Notes: generated by a model from the letters alone, not told the origin. A stretch of DNA of 64,000 nucleotides from Paenibacillus hamazuiensis (GCF_023276405.1 NZ_JALRMO010000001.1:4154001-4218000), one strand, 5' to 3'; shown: positions 11,738 to 21,206, counted from the first letter of the stretch. A program made the numbers and translations.

Positions 11738-12820
11738 TTAACCGTTCGAACCATTGACATGGCGCAAACCTTCCATCAATATGAGGAGCGTTAAAGCTTG
11801 ACCGTAGGTCATCGGGGAAATCGGGATATCTTTGTAAAACTGCGCATCATTGCCTACCGGCGTGCCGTACGAAACCTGCTGCACGACGCCGTTTGCGTCG
11901 ATCCGATCCAGCACGGCCGCGAGCGCCTTTTGCCCGATAGGCAAATAATCGTGCTCCAGGTAACCTTTGCGCACAGCTTTCAAAATGCCGTAGCCGAAAG
12001 CGGCCGTACAAGACGTTTCCTTATAGGACGAAGGATCGTCCAGCACCGTATGCCACATGCCGTCATCCGTTTGAAGCGAAGCGAGGGCTTGAACCTGGCT
12101 GCGCATCGTATCGAGCAAATATTGCTTGATTCCGTCCTCCATCGGGGCCATGTCGAGAAAATCGACGATGCCGCACGTATACCAGCCGTTGCCGCGCCCC
12201 CAACGCACGGCTCCGTAGTTATGCCTTCCATTAAAGTCCCATCCGTGAAAAAACAGCCCGGAGTGCCGGTCGTACAAATATTTGATATGGATCAAAAACT
12301 GTTTTTTCGCCTCTTCGACATACTCCGGCCGCCCAAAATAGACGCCCGCCTTCGTAAAGAAAAGCACGGTCATGAAAAGCGTGTCGATCAAAATTTGCCC
12401 GTCATTCGGATCTCCCGTAATCATATGCTGGAACGCACCGTCCCCGGTCCGGATCAAGCCGTCTTTATTGTCCATGATCCAGCGGCTCCACTCGTCGCAA
12501 ATCCGGATATACTCTTCATTGCCGGTGAGCTCGCATAAAGAGATCAGCGTCAGCAGCGGCGAGCACGTATTGACGTTTTTCTCGGGCAATCCTTCGCGGA
12601 TGCGGGCATCGAACCAATCTTGCAAAAACCGCAAAGTTTCCGCATCCTTCGTCTCCTGGTAATACTGATACATCCCGTAGAGCCCTACGCCTTGCGGCCA
12701 TTCCCACAGATGAATGTCAATGAGCCCTATCGGATAAATTTCGTCCATTCCTTCGTTTTTCATGGACTTCATAGCATCGGACACACGCCGGATCGCGCTT
12801 AAAATTGTCTCACGGTTCAT
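11738..12820 (-). CDS. Glycoside hydrolase family 105 (unsaturated rhamnogalacturonyl hydrolase-like)
   Basis: This 360-residue cytoplasmic enzyme has the (alpha/alpha)6-barrel pattern of the YteR/GH88-GH105 group, which removes unsaturated uronic acids left by polysaccharide lyases. The motifs are DTLFM (D146, probable catalytic aspartate), WGRGNGW (207-213) and SPMTYGQAL near the end. I use the internal ATG (12820) behind GGGAGG; the longer frame is unsupported. The start overlaps the stop of the preceding gene as ATGA (12820-12817), so the two are translationally coupled. An unsaturated glycan product (pectin-type or similar) is the likely substrate of the operon. Confidence 0.9.
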   Translation of the reverse strand: MNRETILSAIRRVSDAMKSMKNEGMDEIYPIGLIDIHLWEWPQGVGLYGMYQYYQETKDAETLRFLQDWFDARIREGLPEKNVNTCSPLLTLISLCELTGNEEYIRICDEWSRWIMDNKDGLIRTGDGAFQHMITGDPNDGQILIDTLFMTVLFFTKAGVYFGRPEYVEEAKKQFLIHIKYLYDRHSGLFFHGWDFNGRHNYGAVRWGRGNGWYTCGIVDFLDMAPMEDGIKQYLLDTMRSQVQALASLQTDDGMWHTVLDDPSSYKETSCTAAFGYGILKAVRKGYLEHDYLPIGQKALAAVLDRIDANGVVQQVSYGTPVGNDAQFYKDIPISPMTYGQALTLLILMEGLRHVNGSNG

Positions 12821-15354
12821 CTGAAGGAAACCTCCCTTTTGTTTCGCACCAATCTGCCTTCCGCCCCGCAGCCCGCGATTTGCACAGCCTCGCCGTTTAC
12901 GGTCAGCGGCCCCTGCCAGCCAAAACGCACTTCTCCGTATCGCGGATCCGCGAGCCGCACCTGCAAATCTTCCGTCGATACTTCGCACGGCATCTTCACC
13001 ATGGCATCGACGAACTGCTCGAACGAGCCGAATTCCTCACGGCCCGCCGCCGTCACAAGCCAAATATTACGGCGCCCTTTCGATATGAGCTCGCGTCCGC
13101 GGGTAATGCCGGTTTGGTTCAGCTCCAAGCCGCCTGCTGCGTAAACGGCGGCATAACCTCCCTCTCTTTCGCCGAAAAACCACGATCCGCGTGCCTCGAC
13201 CCGGGTAAATGCATATGTCGGGAAATAGGCGTGCGTATAGTCGGCGTCGTGCTCGGGATCGATATTGAAAAGTAAGATTCCAAGCCCCTTGACTTGTCCG
13301 ACCTTCGGCAAATAACCGTTCCCCGCCCAGAAGCTCGGCCGCCCCGAGCCGTGGGAATAAATCTCTCCCGGATGGTTCACCCAGATTTGCGCTTCGGGGG
13401 AAAAGGCGAGATGCAGGACATGCTCCTGGTATCCTTTCAGGCCGGCGCGGAAATCGGAGATGCTCGACAGCACAAAGGAGCCCGTCCGGTAATGAATCAG
13501 CTTGGCGTACCCGTCTTTGCCTTGTTCCAGCCGGAATTCCAGCTCCTCCTCCGGGCTCAGCTTCGTCAGTTCGGCCAATTCCTGCGGCGGCGTGTAATCC
13601 GACAAGTAAACCGACACATTAAAGGAAGTGCTGTTAACGTTGCCCACGCCGTAACCGGCCCAAATAAGCGAGGTCGTTCCCGCCGCATGGTTGCCGAGCA
13701 ATTCTTTCTCGTAGCTGCGCCCGAACGTAGACGTCAAATAGCCGTCATGGGCTTCGGTTAACATGTACACGTACAGCATGTCCATCGCCCGCTTGGCTTG
13801 CTCCCGCAAAACCGGCAGCTCGGCCAGGTCGTAAAGCTGTATGAGTCCGAGGAAATCGATCGGGATGTAGGCGCTGGAATTCCATTCGGCCAATCCTTCG
13901 GCAAAAAATCGTTCGAACCAGCCGATCAGCTGGCGCTCCGCCTTCGCCTGTCTCTCAGCCCCGGTTTCGCCGCTATTTGTAAATATATCGTCAGGGAACA
14001 GCTGGCCTGCCAGCAGCTGGCAGCTATGGAACAGCAGCGCATGGTTTTCGCTGAAAAACCACATCACATCGTCCCCCGGCTCATCTATCCAGTAACGGAA
14101 GCCAAGAATCGTATCCTTGACCCGGCCCCAGAAATCTTCGTCGAACAAGCCGCTGTCGCGGTAATCGCGCCAAAAGCGGAACAAAGCGATCAAATAAAAA
14201 TCGGCGCAGTCCCGTCTCTCCTGAATGCCGACAAGTCCGTCAAGGATCATGTCTCCGGTTACTTCGGGGGCTCCCCCGGTTTTCAGCTTGGCGATCGCCG
14301 TATGAATATTCGGAATGCCCAGCGCCGCAACGCACTCCAGCGCCGTTCGCTTGCGTTCCTGCACCGTCATCGCTTCGCTGTTTTGAGGCTGGAACCGGTT
14401 GTTGTGCAGCTCGATGCCGAACAGCTTGCGGATCTTCGCATTGCCGATGCGGGTGCTCAGCTCAAAATATTTATAGTCCACTCCGAAATCGGAGGTGTGG
14501 CCCAAAATCAGATTTTGCCGTCCGGCTTCAAGCTCTCTCTTCATCGTATATTGCCCGCTGAAGAAACTGCTGTAGCTCACATCGAACGTGATCCCCCGAC
14601 CAAAAGGCCGTTCAAAGACGATGCGGATCTCGTCGTCGGTTACGCTGTCCTTCGGGAAATACGCCCGGTGGAACGCATCTTCCATGGCCGCCACATCCCT
14701 GGCAGATTCCGATTCCGTAAGTGGGAGGCGGATTTCAAGCTGTTCGGAGCCTGTGTATTCCAACGTATAATGATAAAGCGTATCGCGCTCCGCCAAGTCC
14801 TCGTGGCAGGCGATAAATTCGTTTTCCCCGGCTTGGAGCTCAATTTCCACCTGCGTCTTCTGTTCGATGTTTCTTGTGAAAGGCGTGAAGTCGCACACCT
14901 GGCGACCGTTCACCCAGAGCGCCACCGCTCCGCACGTTTTCAGGTTAAACACCGCTTTGTGCGCGGCAGGACTGACCACGGTCGTGTAAGCGTATCGCAG
15001 CATGTGCGTGGGGACATAATAAAAACCGGACTCTTCCACCCGAGAGTTTCCCCAGGGGAAATAAATTTCCCATTCCGCTTCCGCTCCCCAGAGCGAAACT
15101 TTGCCGCCAAGCGAAGGCGGCCCGGAAAACGGAAGCTCCGGTTTGGACGAGCGCCTTGCATCGACAAATTCCTTGCGGCAAGGATTTTCATGAATGGAAA
15201 AACCTTTAATCAGCCAGTCGTTGATATCCCCTTCCATCGTCATCGGTTCGAACCGTACGTTCCGGGTCAAAATGCCGCTGACCAGCCAGCGGTTTATTAC
15301 AAGATGGTTTAGCTTTAACGGAGAATATGTCAAATAGCTGCTGCCGGTTGTCAT
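12817..15354 (-). CDS. Large protein of unrecognised family, GH105-coupled
   Basis: This protein has 845 residues from the ATG at 15354 (behind GAAGGGAAG). I do not recognise the family. The N-terminal third is beta-rich, with lectin-like pieces (VFNLKTCGAVALWVNGRQV, FRPFGRGITFDVSY-like strands). The middle (about 330-620) is helical, with many Trp/Phe/Tyr and repeats of WFERFFAEGLAEWNSS type, as in alpha/alpha-barrel glycan-processing enzymes. The end is beta-rich again. No signal peptide. It overlaps the GH105 start by four bases and follows an AraC regulator, so a role in cytoplasmic glycan breakdown is a fair inference; enzyme class unknown. Confidence 0.8.
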   Translation of the reverse strand: MTTGSSYLTYSPLKLNHLVINRWLVSGILTRNVRFEPMTMEGDINDWLIKGFSIHENPCRKEFVDARRSSKPELPFSGPPSLGGKVSLWGAEAEWEIYFPWGNSRVEESGFYYVPTHMLRYAYTTVVSPAAHKAVFNLKTCGAVALWVNGRQVCDFTPFTRNIEQKTQVEIELQAGENEFIACHEDLAERDTLYHYTLEYTGSEQLEIRLPLTESESARDVAAMEDAFHRAYFPKDSVTDDEIRIVFERPFGRGITFDVSYSSFFSGQYTMKRELEAGRQNLILGHTSDFGVDYKYFELSTRIGNAKIRKLFGIELHNNRFQPQNSEAMTVQERKRTALECVAALGIPNIHTAIAKLKTGGAPEVTGDMILDGLVGIQERRDCADFYLIALFRFWRDYRDSGLFDEDFWGRVKDTILGFRYWIDEPGDDVMWFFSENHALLFHSCQLLAGQLFPDDIFTNSGETGAERQAKAERQLIGWFERFFAEGLAEWNSSAYIPIDFLGLIQLYDLAELPVLREQAKRAMDMLYVYMLTEAHDGYLTSTFGRSYEKELLGNHAAGTTSLIWAGYGVGNVNSTSFNVSVYLSDYTPPQELAELTKLSPEEELEFRLEQGKDGYAKLIHYRTGSFVLSSISDFRAGLKGYQEHVLHLAFSPEAQIWVNHPGEIYSHGSGRPSFWAGNGYLPKVGQVKGLGILLFNIDPEHDADYTHAYFPTYAFTRVEARGSWFFGEREGGYAAVYAAGGLELNQTGITRGRELISKGRRNIWLVTAAGREEFGSFEQFVDAMVKMPCEVSTEDLQVRLADPRYGEVRFGWQGPLTVNGEAVQIAGCGAEGRLVRNKREVSFR

Positions 15355-15370
15355 CTTTATATTCTTCCCT

Positions 15371-16237
15371 TCATTCCTGATGTAATTTTCGGTATGCCTG
15401 CGGAGAGACGCCGGCATACTGCTTGAACATGCGGCTGAAATGGATCGGATTGTTGAAGCCGAGAAGCTCCGAGACGAGCCCGACCGGTTCGTCCGATAAC
15501 CGCAGCAATTTTTTGCCTTCATCAATCCGCTTGCGCGTAATATAGTTGTTGATGGATATCCCGGTGACCTCTTTGAAAGAATGGCACATGTAATATTTGT
15601 TTAAATGCATCGCCTTGGAAAGTTCCTCCAAAGCGATCGACTCTTTATAGTGCTGATTCAGGTACGTTAAAATGCGGCGGACGTTCGTCTCTTTCTGCGA
15701 TTGCGCCGGCACGGTCAGATGAGCGTACATCTCTTTCGATTTGCGGTAAATTTTCAGGAGGAGCTGCACCATCAGGCTTTGCATCATAAATTCTTTTCCG
15801 ATCGATTCCTTCTCTTTCTCGTTAAACATGGCGGCGTAATGGTCGTCTATTTCCTTCGCGCCGCCTTCACTCCAACGGATCAGCAGGCCGTTCGGATGGC
15901 TGAACAAACCGAGAAGCTTCTGCTGCAGCTCTTCGCCGGCCATCTCCTGGATGTAGTCCGCCGTAAAATTGATGTAGCTCCGGATATACGGAACGTCTTT
16001 CGCGGGGTTCGGACGATGAAGCACATCGCCGCTGAACAGCAGCATGTCGCCGGGCTGCATTTGATAAATTTCATTCCCGACGATTACATTGACGTTGCCT
16101 TGATGGAAAAAATATATTTCGTAACCGTCGTGCGTGTGAAGCGGCCAGCTGTCCTGCCATTCCGAAACCTGATGCCGAATGTAGATGCGCTCCCGCTTCA
16201 ATGCGGTATTGGTGGGAAAATGGGCATAATGCGCCAT
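15371..16237 (-). CDS. AraC-family transcriptional regulator with cupin sensor domain
   Basis: This 288-residue regulator starts at ATG 16237, ten bases after AGGGAG. The N-terminal cupin (PLHTHDGYEIYFF, QMQPGDMLLF) binds a small sugar. The C-terminal 100 residues hold two helix-turn-helix motifs (LEELSKAMHLNKYYMCHSF and VSELLGFNNPIHFSRMF). It lies between the binding-protein gene and the large hydrolase-like gene on one strand and probably senses the degradation product and activates this operon. Confidence 0.9.
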   Translation of the reverse strand: MAHYAHFPTNTALKRERIYIRHQVSEWQDSWPLHTHDGYEIYFFHQGNVNVIVGNEIYQMQPGDMLLFSGDVLHRPNPAKDVPYIRSYINFTADYIQEMAGEELQQKLLGLFSHPNGLLIRWSEGGAKEIDDHYAAMFNEKEKESIGKEFMMQSLMVQLLLKIYRKSKEMYAHLTVPAQSQKETNVRRILTYLNQHYKESIALEELSKAMHLNKYYMCHSFKEVTGISINNYITRKRIDEGKKLLRLSDEPVGLVSELLGFNNPIHFSRMFKQYAGVSPQAYRKLHQE

Positions 16238-16277
16238 GTGCCGCCACGCTCCCTGCTTGATCGATTTTGCCAAAGAG

Positions 16278-16303
16278 AAGGAGCTACCGCATGGGTAGCC
16301 CTT
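16278..16303 (-). terminator. Intercistronic hairpin between binding-protein and AraC genes
   Basis: AAGG-A-GCTACC (16278-16288) pairs with GGTAGC-CCTT (16294-16303). No T run follows on the minus strand, so it may protect the binding-protein mRNA end rather than terminate. Confidence 0.45.
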
Positions 16304-16319
16304 ACATGGCACAAAATAT

Positions 16320-17624
16320 TTATTTGCCTTGCTCGCCGATCGCCTTGTCGATCAGCTTGGCCGTTTTGTCCAGCGCGTCTTTCGCGGTCGTTTTGCCCGA
16401 GATTGCCTCAACGATGTTATTTTTCAAATCGGTGGAAAATTTCGGAACGACGTCCTGTCTGGACCAATCGTTAGCCGCAAGCGGAGTCGTATTGGCCAGC
16501 TCGTCGGCAAACACTTCGAACATCTCTTTGCCGAAGGCATAATCCAGCTTGGCATTGTCTTTGCGCGGGCTGATGAACAACGAATCTTTGTCGTATTTGG
16601 CGTTCACTTCTTTGGAGGATAAATATTTGATAAATTCCGCCGCTTCTTTTTCCACACCCGAACCTTTGAAAGCCATTACATATTTGCCGCCGGGTACGGA
16701 GGAGCGGATTTTTTGCTTGGGCATATAGGTGACGCCCCATTCAAAGTTGTTGATGTCCTTATAGTTGCTGAGCATCCAGTTGCCCGCCCAATGAACAGCT
16801 ACCGTTCCGGAACGGAACAGGTTGTTCGGGTTTTCCGAGCCTAACCAGACCGATTGGGGAATAATGCCGTCTTTATGCAGCTTGACGAAATATTCCAATG
16901 CCTGTACGCCTTCCGGACTGTTAATGGCCGCTTTTTTACCGTCCGCACTGATCATGCTGCCGCCGAATTGATACAGCATGGTGGACCACCGGTGAGGCGT
17001 GAAATCCCATACGAGACCGTATTTGGCTCCGCCCTTATCCATGACTTGCTTGAGAGCGGCGGTAAACTCGTCCCATGTCCAGACGTTATCTTTGGAGGTC
17101 GGTACCTTGACTCCCGCTTTATCGAACAACGTTTTGTTGTAGATGATGCCGTTAGCCGTAACGTCCATCGGGGCGGCAATGATTTTGTTGTCCACCACAT
17201 AATAAGGCTTGATGGAATCTATAAACTGGGAGGTAAAGCTGTCCGCGCTGCCGACATACGGCGTTAAATCCAAGGCTTGATTGGCGAACAATCCCGTATC
17301 GGTCATGCGGGCCAATGCGGGCGGTTTGCCGCCGGAAATCATCGTTTTCAGCTTCGTTGCCAAATCCTTATAGGCAACATCGATCAGGTTGATCTTCACG
17401 TTGGGATTTTGCTTCTGATAATCGGCTACAATCCCTTTCATGACATCGCCTTCAATGCCGTCGGTAAACCAAAGAAAATCGAGGGTGACTTCCTTTTTGG
17501 TGCCGGAGTCGCTTTTTCCGGCATCTTGTGCGCCGGTTTTTGCGCCTCCCGAGCAGGCGGTCAAGCTGAAAGCGGTAACAGCTGCAAGAACGGATAACAT
17601 CGCCGACTTTATTTTTGTTTTCAT
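16320..17624 (-). CDS. Extracellular sugar-binding lipoprotein (CUT1 family)
   Basis: This 434-residue protein has the signal MKTKIKSAML...FSLTAC, a lipobox with Cys24. The mature part follows the SBP_bac_1 pattern (VTLDFLWFTDG, GGKPPALARM, VVDNKIIAAPMDVTANGIIYNK). It is the first gene of an operon with an AraC regulator, a large hydrolase-like protein and GH105. No permease gene belongs to this transcript; the nearest pair (17902-19727) is cut off by a terminator and already has its own binding protein at 19794. It may share that permease pair or use one elsewhere. Confidence 0.92.
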   Translation of the reverse strand: MKTKIKSAMLSVLAAVTAFSLTACSGGAKTGAQDAGKSDSGTKKEVTLDFLWFTDGIEGDVMKGIVADYQKQNPNVKINLIDVAYKDLATKLKTMISGGKPPALARMTDTGLFANQALDLTPYVGSADSFTSQFIDSIKPYYVVDNKIIAAPMDVTANGIIYNKTLFDKAGVKVPTSKDNVWTWDEFTAALKQVMDKGGAKYGLVWDFTPHRWSTMLYQFGGSMISADGKKAAINSPEGVQALEYFVKLHKDGIIPQSVWLGSENPNNLFRSGTVAVHWAGNWMLSNYKDINNFEWGVTYMPKQKIRSSVPGGKYVMAFKGSGVEKEAAEFIKYLSSKEVNAKYDKDSLFISPRKDNAKLDYAFGKEMFEVFADELANTTPLAANDWSRQDVVPKFSTDLKNNIVEAISGKTTAKDALDKTAKLIDKAIGEQGK

Positions 17625-17644
17625 TTCGACACTCCCTCATATCG

Positions 17645-17658
17645 TGTTAGCGTTTACA
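17645..17658 (-). promoter_or_regulatory. Catabolite-responsive element (cre, CcpA operator)
   Basis: On the minus strand TGTAAACGCTAACA matches the cre consensus TGWAANCGNTNWCA at all 14 positions. It begins six bases after the extended -10 at 17664-17669 and covers the expected transcription start. CcpA bound here would block initiation or early elongation, so the operon at 11738-17624 should be repressed by preferred sugars. Confidence 0.85.
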
Positions 17659-17663
17659 ATCAG

Positions 17664-17672
17664 ATCATATCA
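17664..17672 (-). promoter_or_regulatory. Extended -10 promoter for the binding-protein/GH105 operon
   Basis: The minus strand reads TGATATGAT, an extended -10 (TG, one base, TATGAT). No good -35 is seen at normal spacing. It lies 40 bases ahead of the binding-protein start and directly before the cre site. Confidence 0.6.
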
Positions 17673-17735
17673 CAGATGAAATTGGCCGGAATGTCGATTA
17701 TTGCTGAGAATTTAACGGATCTTGCTGTGGTGTGC

Positions 17736-17786
17736 AAAAAAAAACGGGCTCATGCAGCCGAACCCGAACAGGCCGCATGAACCCCG
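17736..17786 (-). terminator. Intrinsic terminator after the permease operon
   Basis: Read on the minus strand, the arms CGGGG-TTCATGC and GCATGAG-CCCG pair around a long loop, and nine or more T follow. It separates the upstream permease transcript (17902-21206) from the next operon. Confidence 0.8.
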
Positions 17787-17901
17787 ATTTCATCGATATC
17801 GATCTGCAAAATCCATAAAACGGTTCCAATCATATTCCGTTAAATCATGGAAACCGCCAATCTTCGCTGATCCCGACAGCGTTTGCAGGGATGCGATTTT
17901 T

Positions 17902-18774
17902 TTACTTGATTCCACTGAAAGTAAAACCTTGCATAATATACTTTTGAAATAAAATAAACAAAATCGCAGGAGGAATAATCGCAAACGTCAATGCGATGAA
18001 CTGAATATCCATCGGCACCAGTTCTTTCAAATTGTAAACAGCCACCGCCACCGACCACATCTGCTTCTTTTTCAGCACCATAAACGGCCAGAAAAAATCG
18101 GCCCATGCCGCATTGACCGTAAAAATCGTAATGGTGGCGAGAATAGGTTTGCTCATGGGCAGGACAATGCGGCCGAAGACGGCGAGCTTGCTTCCCCCGT
18201 CGAGCCTCGCGGCTTCAATCAGAGAAGGAGGAATCTTTTCGAAAAAACTTTTGAAAATGATGACGTAAAAAGCCGAGGACCCCGCCATCATCCACATCGG
18301 CCAAAATGAATTCATCAAATTCGCGCCAAGCAGCGGAAAAGAAATGATATTTTGGAATATCGGCACGATGCCGAGCGTGTTCGGCATTAACATCGTCCAC
18401 ATGATGACGGCAAACAATAATTTGCTGCCTCTAGGTTTGAGCACAGCCAGAAAATACCCCATGATGCCGTTAAACACGATGGCAAATACGATCGAACCTG
18501 CAGTGATATAGGCCGTGTTTAAATAAAGCTGCGTAAAATTCAGCTCGCGCCACGTTTCCCACAGCTTATGAATCTCGAAGGAGTGCGGAATAAGCGTAGG
18601 AGGGACGCTAAAAAACTCCTTAATGTTTTTCACGCTTGAAGCCAGCAGCCATAAAGGGGGAAGCAGGCAAATCAGCGATATCCCAAAAAGCACAAGCATA
18701 ACCAGCCAATAAAGCAGCTTAACCCCGGGATTTTTATAATCCAGCGCACTGATGATACCGTTTGTTTCCTTCAT
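17902..18774 (-). CDS. Sugar ABC transporter permease, MalG type
   Basis: This 290-residue permease starts at ATG 18774 (MKETNGIIS), behind GGTGGGAG; the frame is open much further upstream but only as an antisense shadow of the preceding gene. It has six hydrophobic segments, the coupling motif IEAARLDGGSKLAV and the C-terminus GFTFSGIK. It is the third gene after a binding protein and a MalF-type permease, 17 bases behind the latter. Confidence 0.92.
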   Translation of the reverse strand: MKETNGIISALDYKNPGVKLLYWLVMLVLFGISLICLLPPLWLLASSVKNIKEFFSVPPTLIPHSFEIHKLWETWRELNFTQLYLNTAYITAGSIVFAIVFNGIMGYFLAVLKPRGSKLLFAVIMWTMLMPNTLGIVPIFQNIISFPLLGANLMNSFWPMWMMAGSSAFYVIIFKSFFEKIPPSLIEAARLDGGSKLAVFGRIVLPMSKPILATITIFTVNAAWADFFWPFMVLKKKQMWSVAVAVYNLKELVPMDIQFIALTFAIIPPAILFILFQKYIMQGFTFSGIK

Positions 18775-18791
18775 GCTTTTTCTCCCACCGC

Positions 18792-19727
18792 CTAGTCGGT
18801 CCGGTCTTTTTTGTTTATTAAGTAATAAACGATCGTGATAAGCGAGATGATAACGAACGATATGCCTCCGACCGCCAACGACTGGCCTGCCTGGAAATAA
18901 CGAAACGCATATTGATAGCTGAGCAGGCTCAGCGACATCGATGCGTTGTTCGGGCCGCCTTCGGTCATCGTCAGCGGCTCGTACAGCACCTGAAACACGC
19001 CGATCACCTGCAGGATCAGCAGCATCCCGACAAAAGAAGATATTTGCGGAATCGTGATATGCCTCAGCTTCCGCCAAACTCCGGCCCCGTCCAGCGAGGC
19101 GGCTTCGTACAGCTCGTGATTGATTCCTTGCAGACCCGCCAAGTAGATGATCGCCGTCGCTCCAAAGCTTCTCCAGGTCATGACCAGTACAATGAGAGGA
19201 ATCGTCAACTGGGCATTTTGCAGCCATTGCGACGGAGGCAATCCGATTTTGCCGATGAGCGCATTTAAAATTCCGCCCGCGCCGGGTTCGAACAAAATGA
19301 CGTAAAGCAGCGCCGCAGCGATTCCCGGCACCATTCCGGGGAAAAACACGGCAAATTTGAAAAACGATTGAAACATCCGCATCTCGTTAATCATGATCGC
19401 TGCGGCAATCGGAACGAGGAATCCGATAATCAGCGACCAGATCACATATAGAAACGTGTTGACAAGCGTCTGCTGAAAAACGGAATTTGTGATCACGTCG
19501 ATGTAGTTTTGCAAGCCTATAAACTGTACAGCCCGGTACCCTTCGGTTTTATAAAACGACAAGACGATGCCCGAAAGGAGCGGCTCCCAGTGAAAGACGA
19601 TAAAAAATACGAGGCTGGGAACAATCAACAACCATGAAGTGATCTCCCCGAATGTTTTCCTCCATGACCCGGGTTTCGCTGCGGTGCGTACCGCATGCTG
19701 TTTCTGTTGCTGCTGCGCTGCATCCAA
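18792..19727 (-). CDS. Sugar ABC transporter permease, MalF type
   Basis: This 311-residue permease has a Gln-rich N-terminus (MDAAQQQQKQ), about six membrane helices and the coupling motif YEAASLDGAGVWRK near residue 200. It lies between the binding-protein gene and the MalG-type gene on the same strand and forms the channel with the latter. The start follows AAAGGATGG. Confidence 0.92.
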   Translation of the reverse strand: MDAAQQQQKQHAVRTAAKPGSWRKTFGEITSWLLIVPSLVFFIVFHWEPLLSGIVLSFYKTEGYRAVQFIGLQNYIDVITNSVFQQTLVNTFLYVIWSLIIGFLVPIAAAIMINEMRMFQSFFKFAVFFPGMVPGIAAALLYVILFEPGAGGILNALIGKIGLPPSQWLQNAQLTIPLIVLVMTWRSFGATAIIYLAGLQGINHELYEAASLDGAGVWRKLRHITIPQISSFVGMLLILQVIGVFQVLYEPLTMTEGGPNNASMSLSLLSYQYAFRYFQAGQSLAVGGISFVIISLITIVYYLINKKDRTD

Positions 19728-19793
19728 AGCCGATCCATCCTTTACGAATGATGAGGACGAATGGCAGACGCCGGGTCTGCCATCCTTCCGGAT

Positions 19794-21206
19794 TTACTTC
19801 GCTTTGTCCAAATAATCCTTTTGAAAATCCGCAGCGGCCTTGTCGAGCAAAGCTTTCGGATCCGCGTTTTTATCTGTGAGCACCGCCTGGATGACGGCAT
19901 CCAAGCCTTTATAAAGCTCCTGGGCGTTGATCGGCTCTTCCGGTTTGATAGTTACCCCTTTGTTGTCCATGTAATCTTTCCAAAGATCGATATTGACGTT
20001 GGTATATTTCTCATAAAGCGCATTCATCGCATCGATCTTTTCCTTGTTCACCCACGGAAGCAAGCCGTGAACCCCGGTGACCCGGTTCAAGTTTTTATCG
20101 TTGGCAAGCTGCTCTTCCAAACCTTTCAACGATTCCGGATCTATATCCGGCGACTTGCCGACCACCTTGATCCATTTGAAACCGGCTTCAATTTGCTCCG
20201 GCGACGCGTTGTTGGCGAACATTTTGAGATTGCCTCCGAATAAGGCCACCCGGCCCTTCGGGCCGGCCGGTATCGCCGACATCGCCATATTGTCCTTGCT
20301 CATCTTATAATCGTTAACGGGGTGTTTAGCCCAGTCGGTCGAGGCAAATCCCATGGCGACCTGGTCGGTCCCGAACAGCTTGAATCCGTCGTCGATATTG
20401 ACCAGCACATTGTCCGGCAGCACATTGTATTTCCATTTGAGATCTTTGACATATTGCAAAGCCTGAACCGCTTCCGGACTGTTGAACACCGCCTTCCATT
20501 TGCCGTCGACCTGCTTTTCGAACTCGGCCCCATAGGCCCAGGCGATGGTCATAAATTGCCAGCCGCCCTGGTTGTTTTTGGTCGGGAAGAAAAAGCCCGC
20601 TTTGCCGGTCTTGTCCTTAATGATTTTCGCGGTTTCGGCCAATTCGTCGTAGGTTTTCGGGAATTTCGGCACGCCTTTATCATCCAGCAATCCGGCCTGC
20701 TTGAACAAATTGACGTTATACCAGATCCCCATGTAATAGCCGCTATCGGGTATTCCGTATATTTTGCCGTCCTTCGAAACCAGCTTCAGCATGTCCGGAT
20801 TCACCGCTTTATCGAAGCCGTATTTCTTCATATACTCGGTAATGTCCGCGGCATACCCGGCATTAATAATTTTCGTCGGTTCCGTAAAGACGGTATTGAA
20901 CATGTTGGGCAGTTGGCCGCTTTCCGCCTTCGGAAGAAACGTATTCACATCGTAAGCGTAGTAATCCGGAACGACCTTCAGATTCGGATTTTCCGATTCC
21001 AGCTTTTGTTTCCAGGCGTTGAACTGAGGAAGTCTTTTGTCTTCGTCCTTTACCCAATCTCCGTTATGAAAAACGACTTGCTTTGTGCCTCCTGCTGCCG
21101 CTGACGGGTCGTTGCTTGTACCGCTTGCACCATTGTTGCCCGAACAAGCCGCAGCTGTGGCCAGCACGGTCATGAGGCCAAGTCCTGCCATCAATCGTTT
21201 CTTCAT
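19794..21206 (-). CDS. Extracellular sugar-binding lipoprotein (CUT1 family)
   Basis: I take the internal ATG (21206, MKKRLMAGLGL) because it gives a clean lipoprotein signal with lipobox TAAAC (Cys21); the frame opens ten codons earlier without a ribosome site. The mature part has SBP_bac_1 features (VVFHNGDWVKDEDKRLP, GQLPNMFNTVF, DGKIYGIPDSGYYMGIWYN). Length 470. It is the first gene of the operon feeding the permeases at 17902 and 18792. The upstream region is shared with a divergent truncated kinase gene. Confidence 0.92.
   Translation of the reverse strand: MKKRLMAGLGLMTVLATAAACSGNNGASGTSNDPSAAAGGTKQVVFHNGDWVKDEDKRLPQFNAWKQKLESENPNLKVVPDYYAYDVNTFLPKAESGQLPNMFNTVFTEPTKIINAGYAADITEYMKKYGFDKAVNPDMLKLVSKDGKIYGIPDSGYYMGIWYNVNLFKQAGLLDDKGVPKFPKTYDELAETAKIIKDKTGKAGFFFPTKNNQGGWQFMTIAWAYGAEFEKQVDGKWKAVFNSPEAVQALQYVKDLKWKYNVLPDNVLVNIDDGFKLFGTDQVAMGFASTDWAKHPVNDYKMSKDNMAMSAIPAGPKGRVALFGGNLKMFANNASPEQIEAGFKWIKVVGKSPDIDPESLKGLEEQLANDKNLNRVTGVHGLLPWVNKEKIDAMNALYEKYTNVNIDLWKDYMDNKGVTIKPEEPINAQELYKGLDAVIQAVLTDKNADPKALLDKAAADFQKDYLDKAK

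Noticed and set aside
13798-15312. A 504-codon open frame on the plus strand
   Set aside because: It is antisense to the large minus-strand gene that is coupled to GH105; its sequence is Arg/Leu-rich shadow and lacks a ribosome site.
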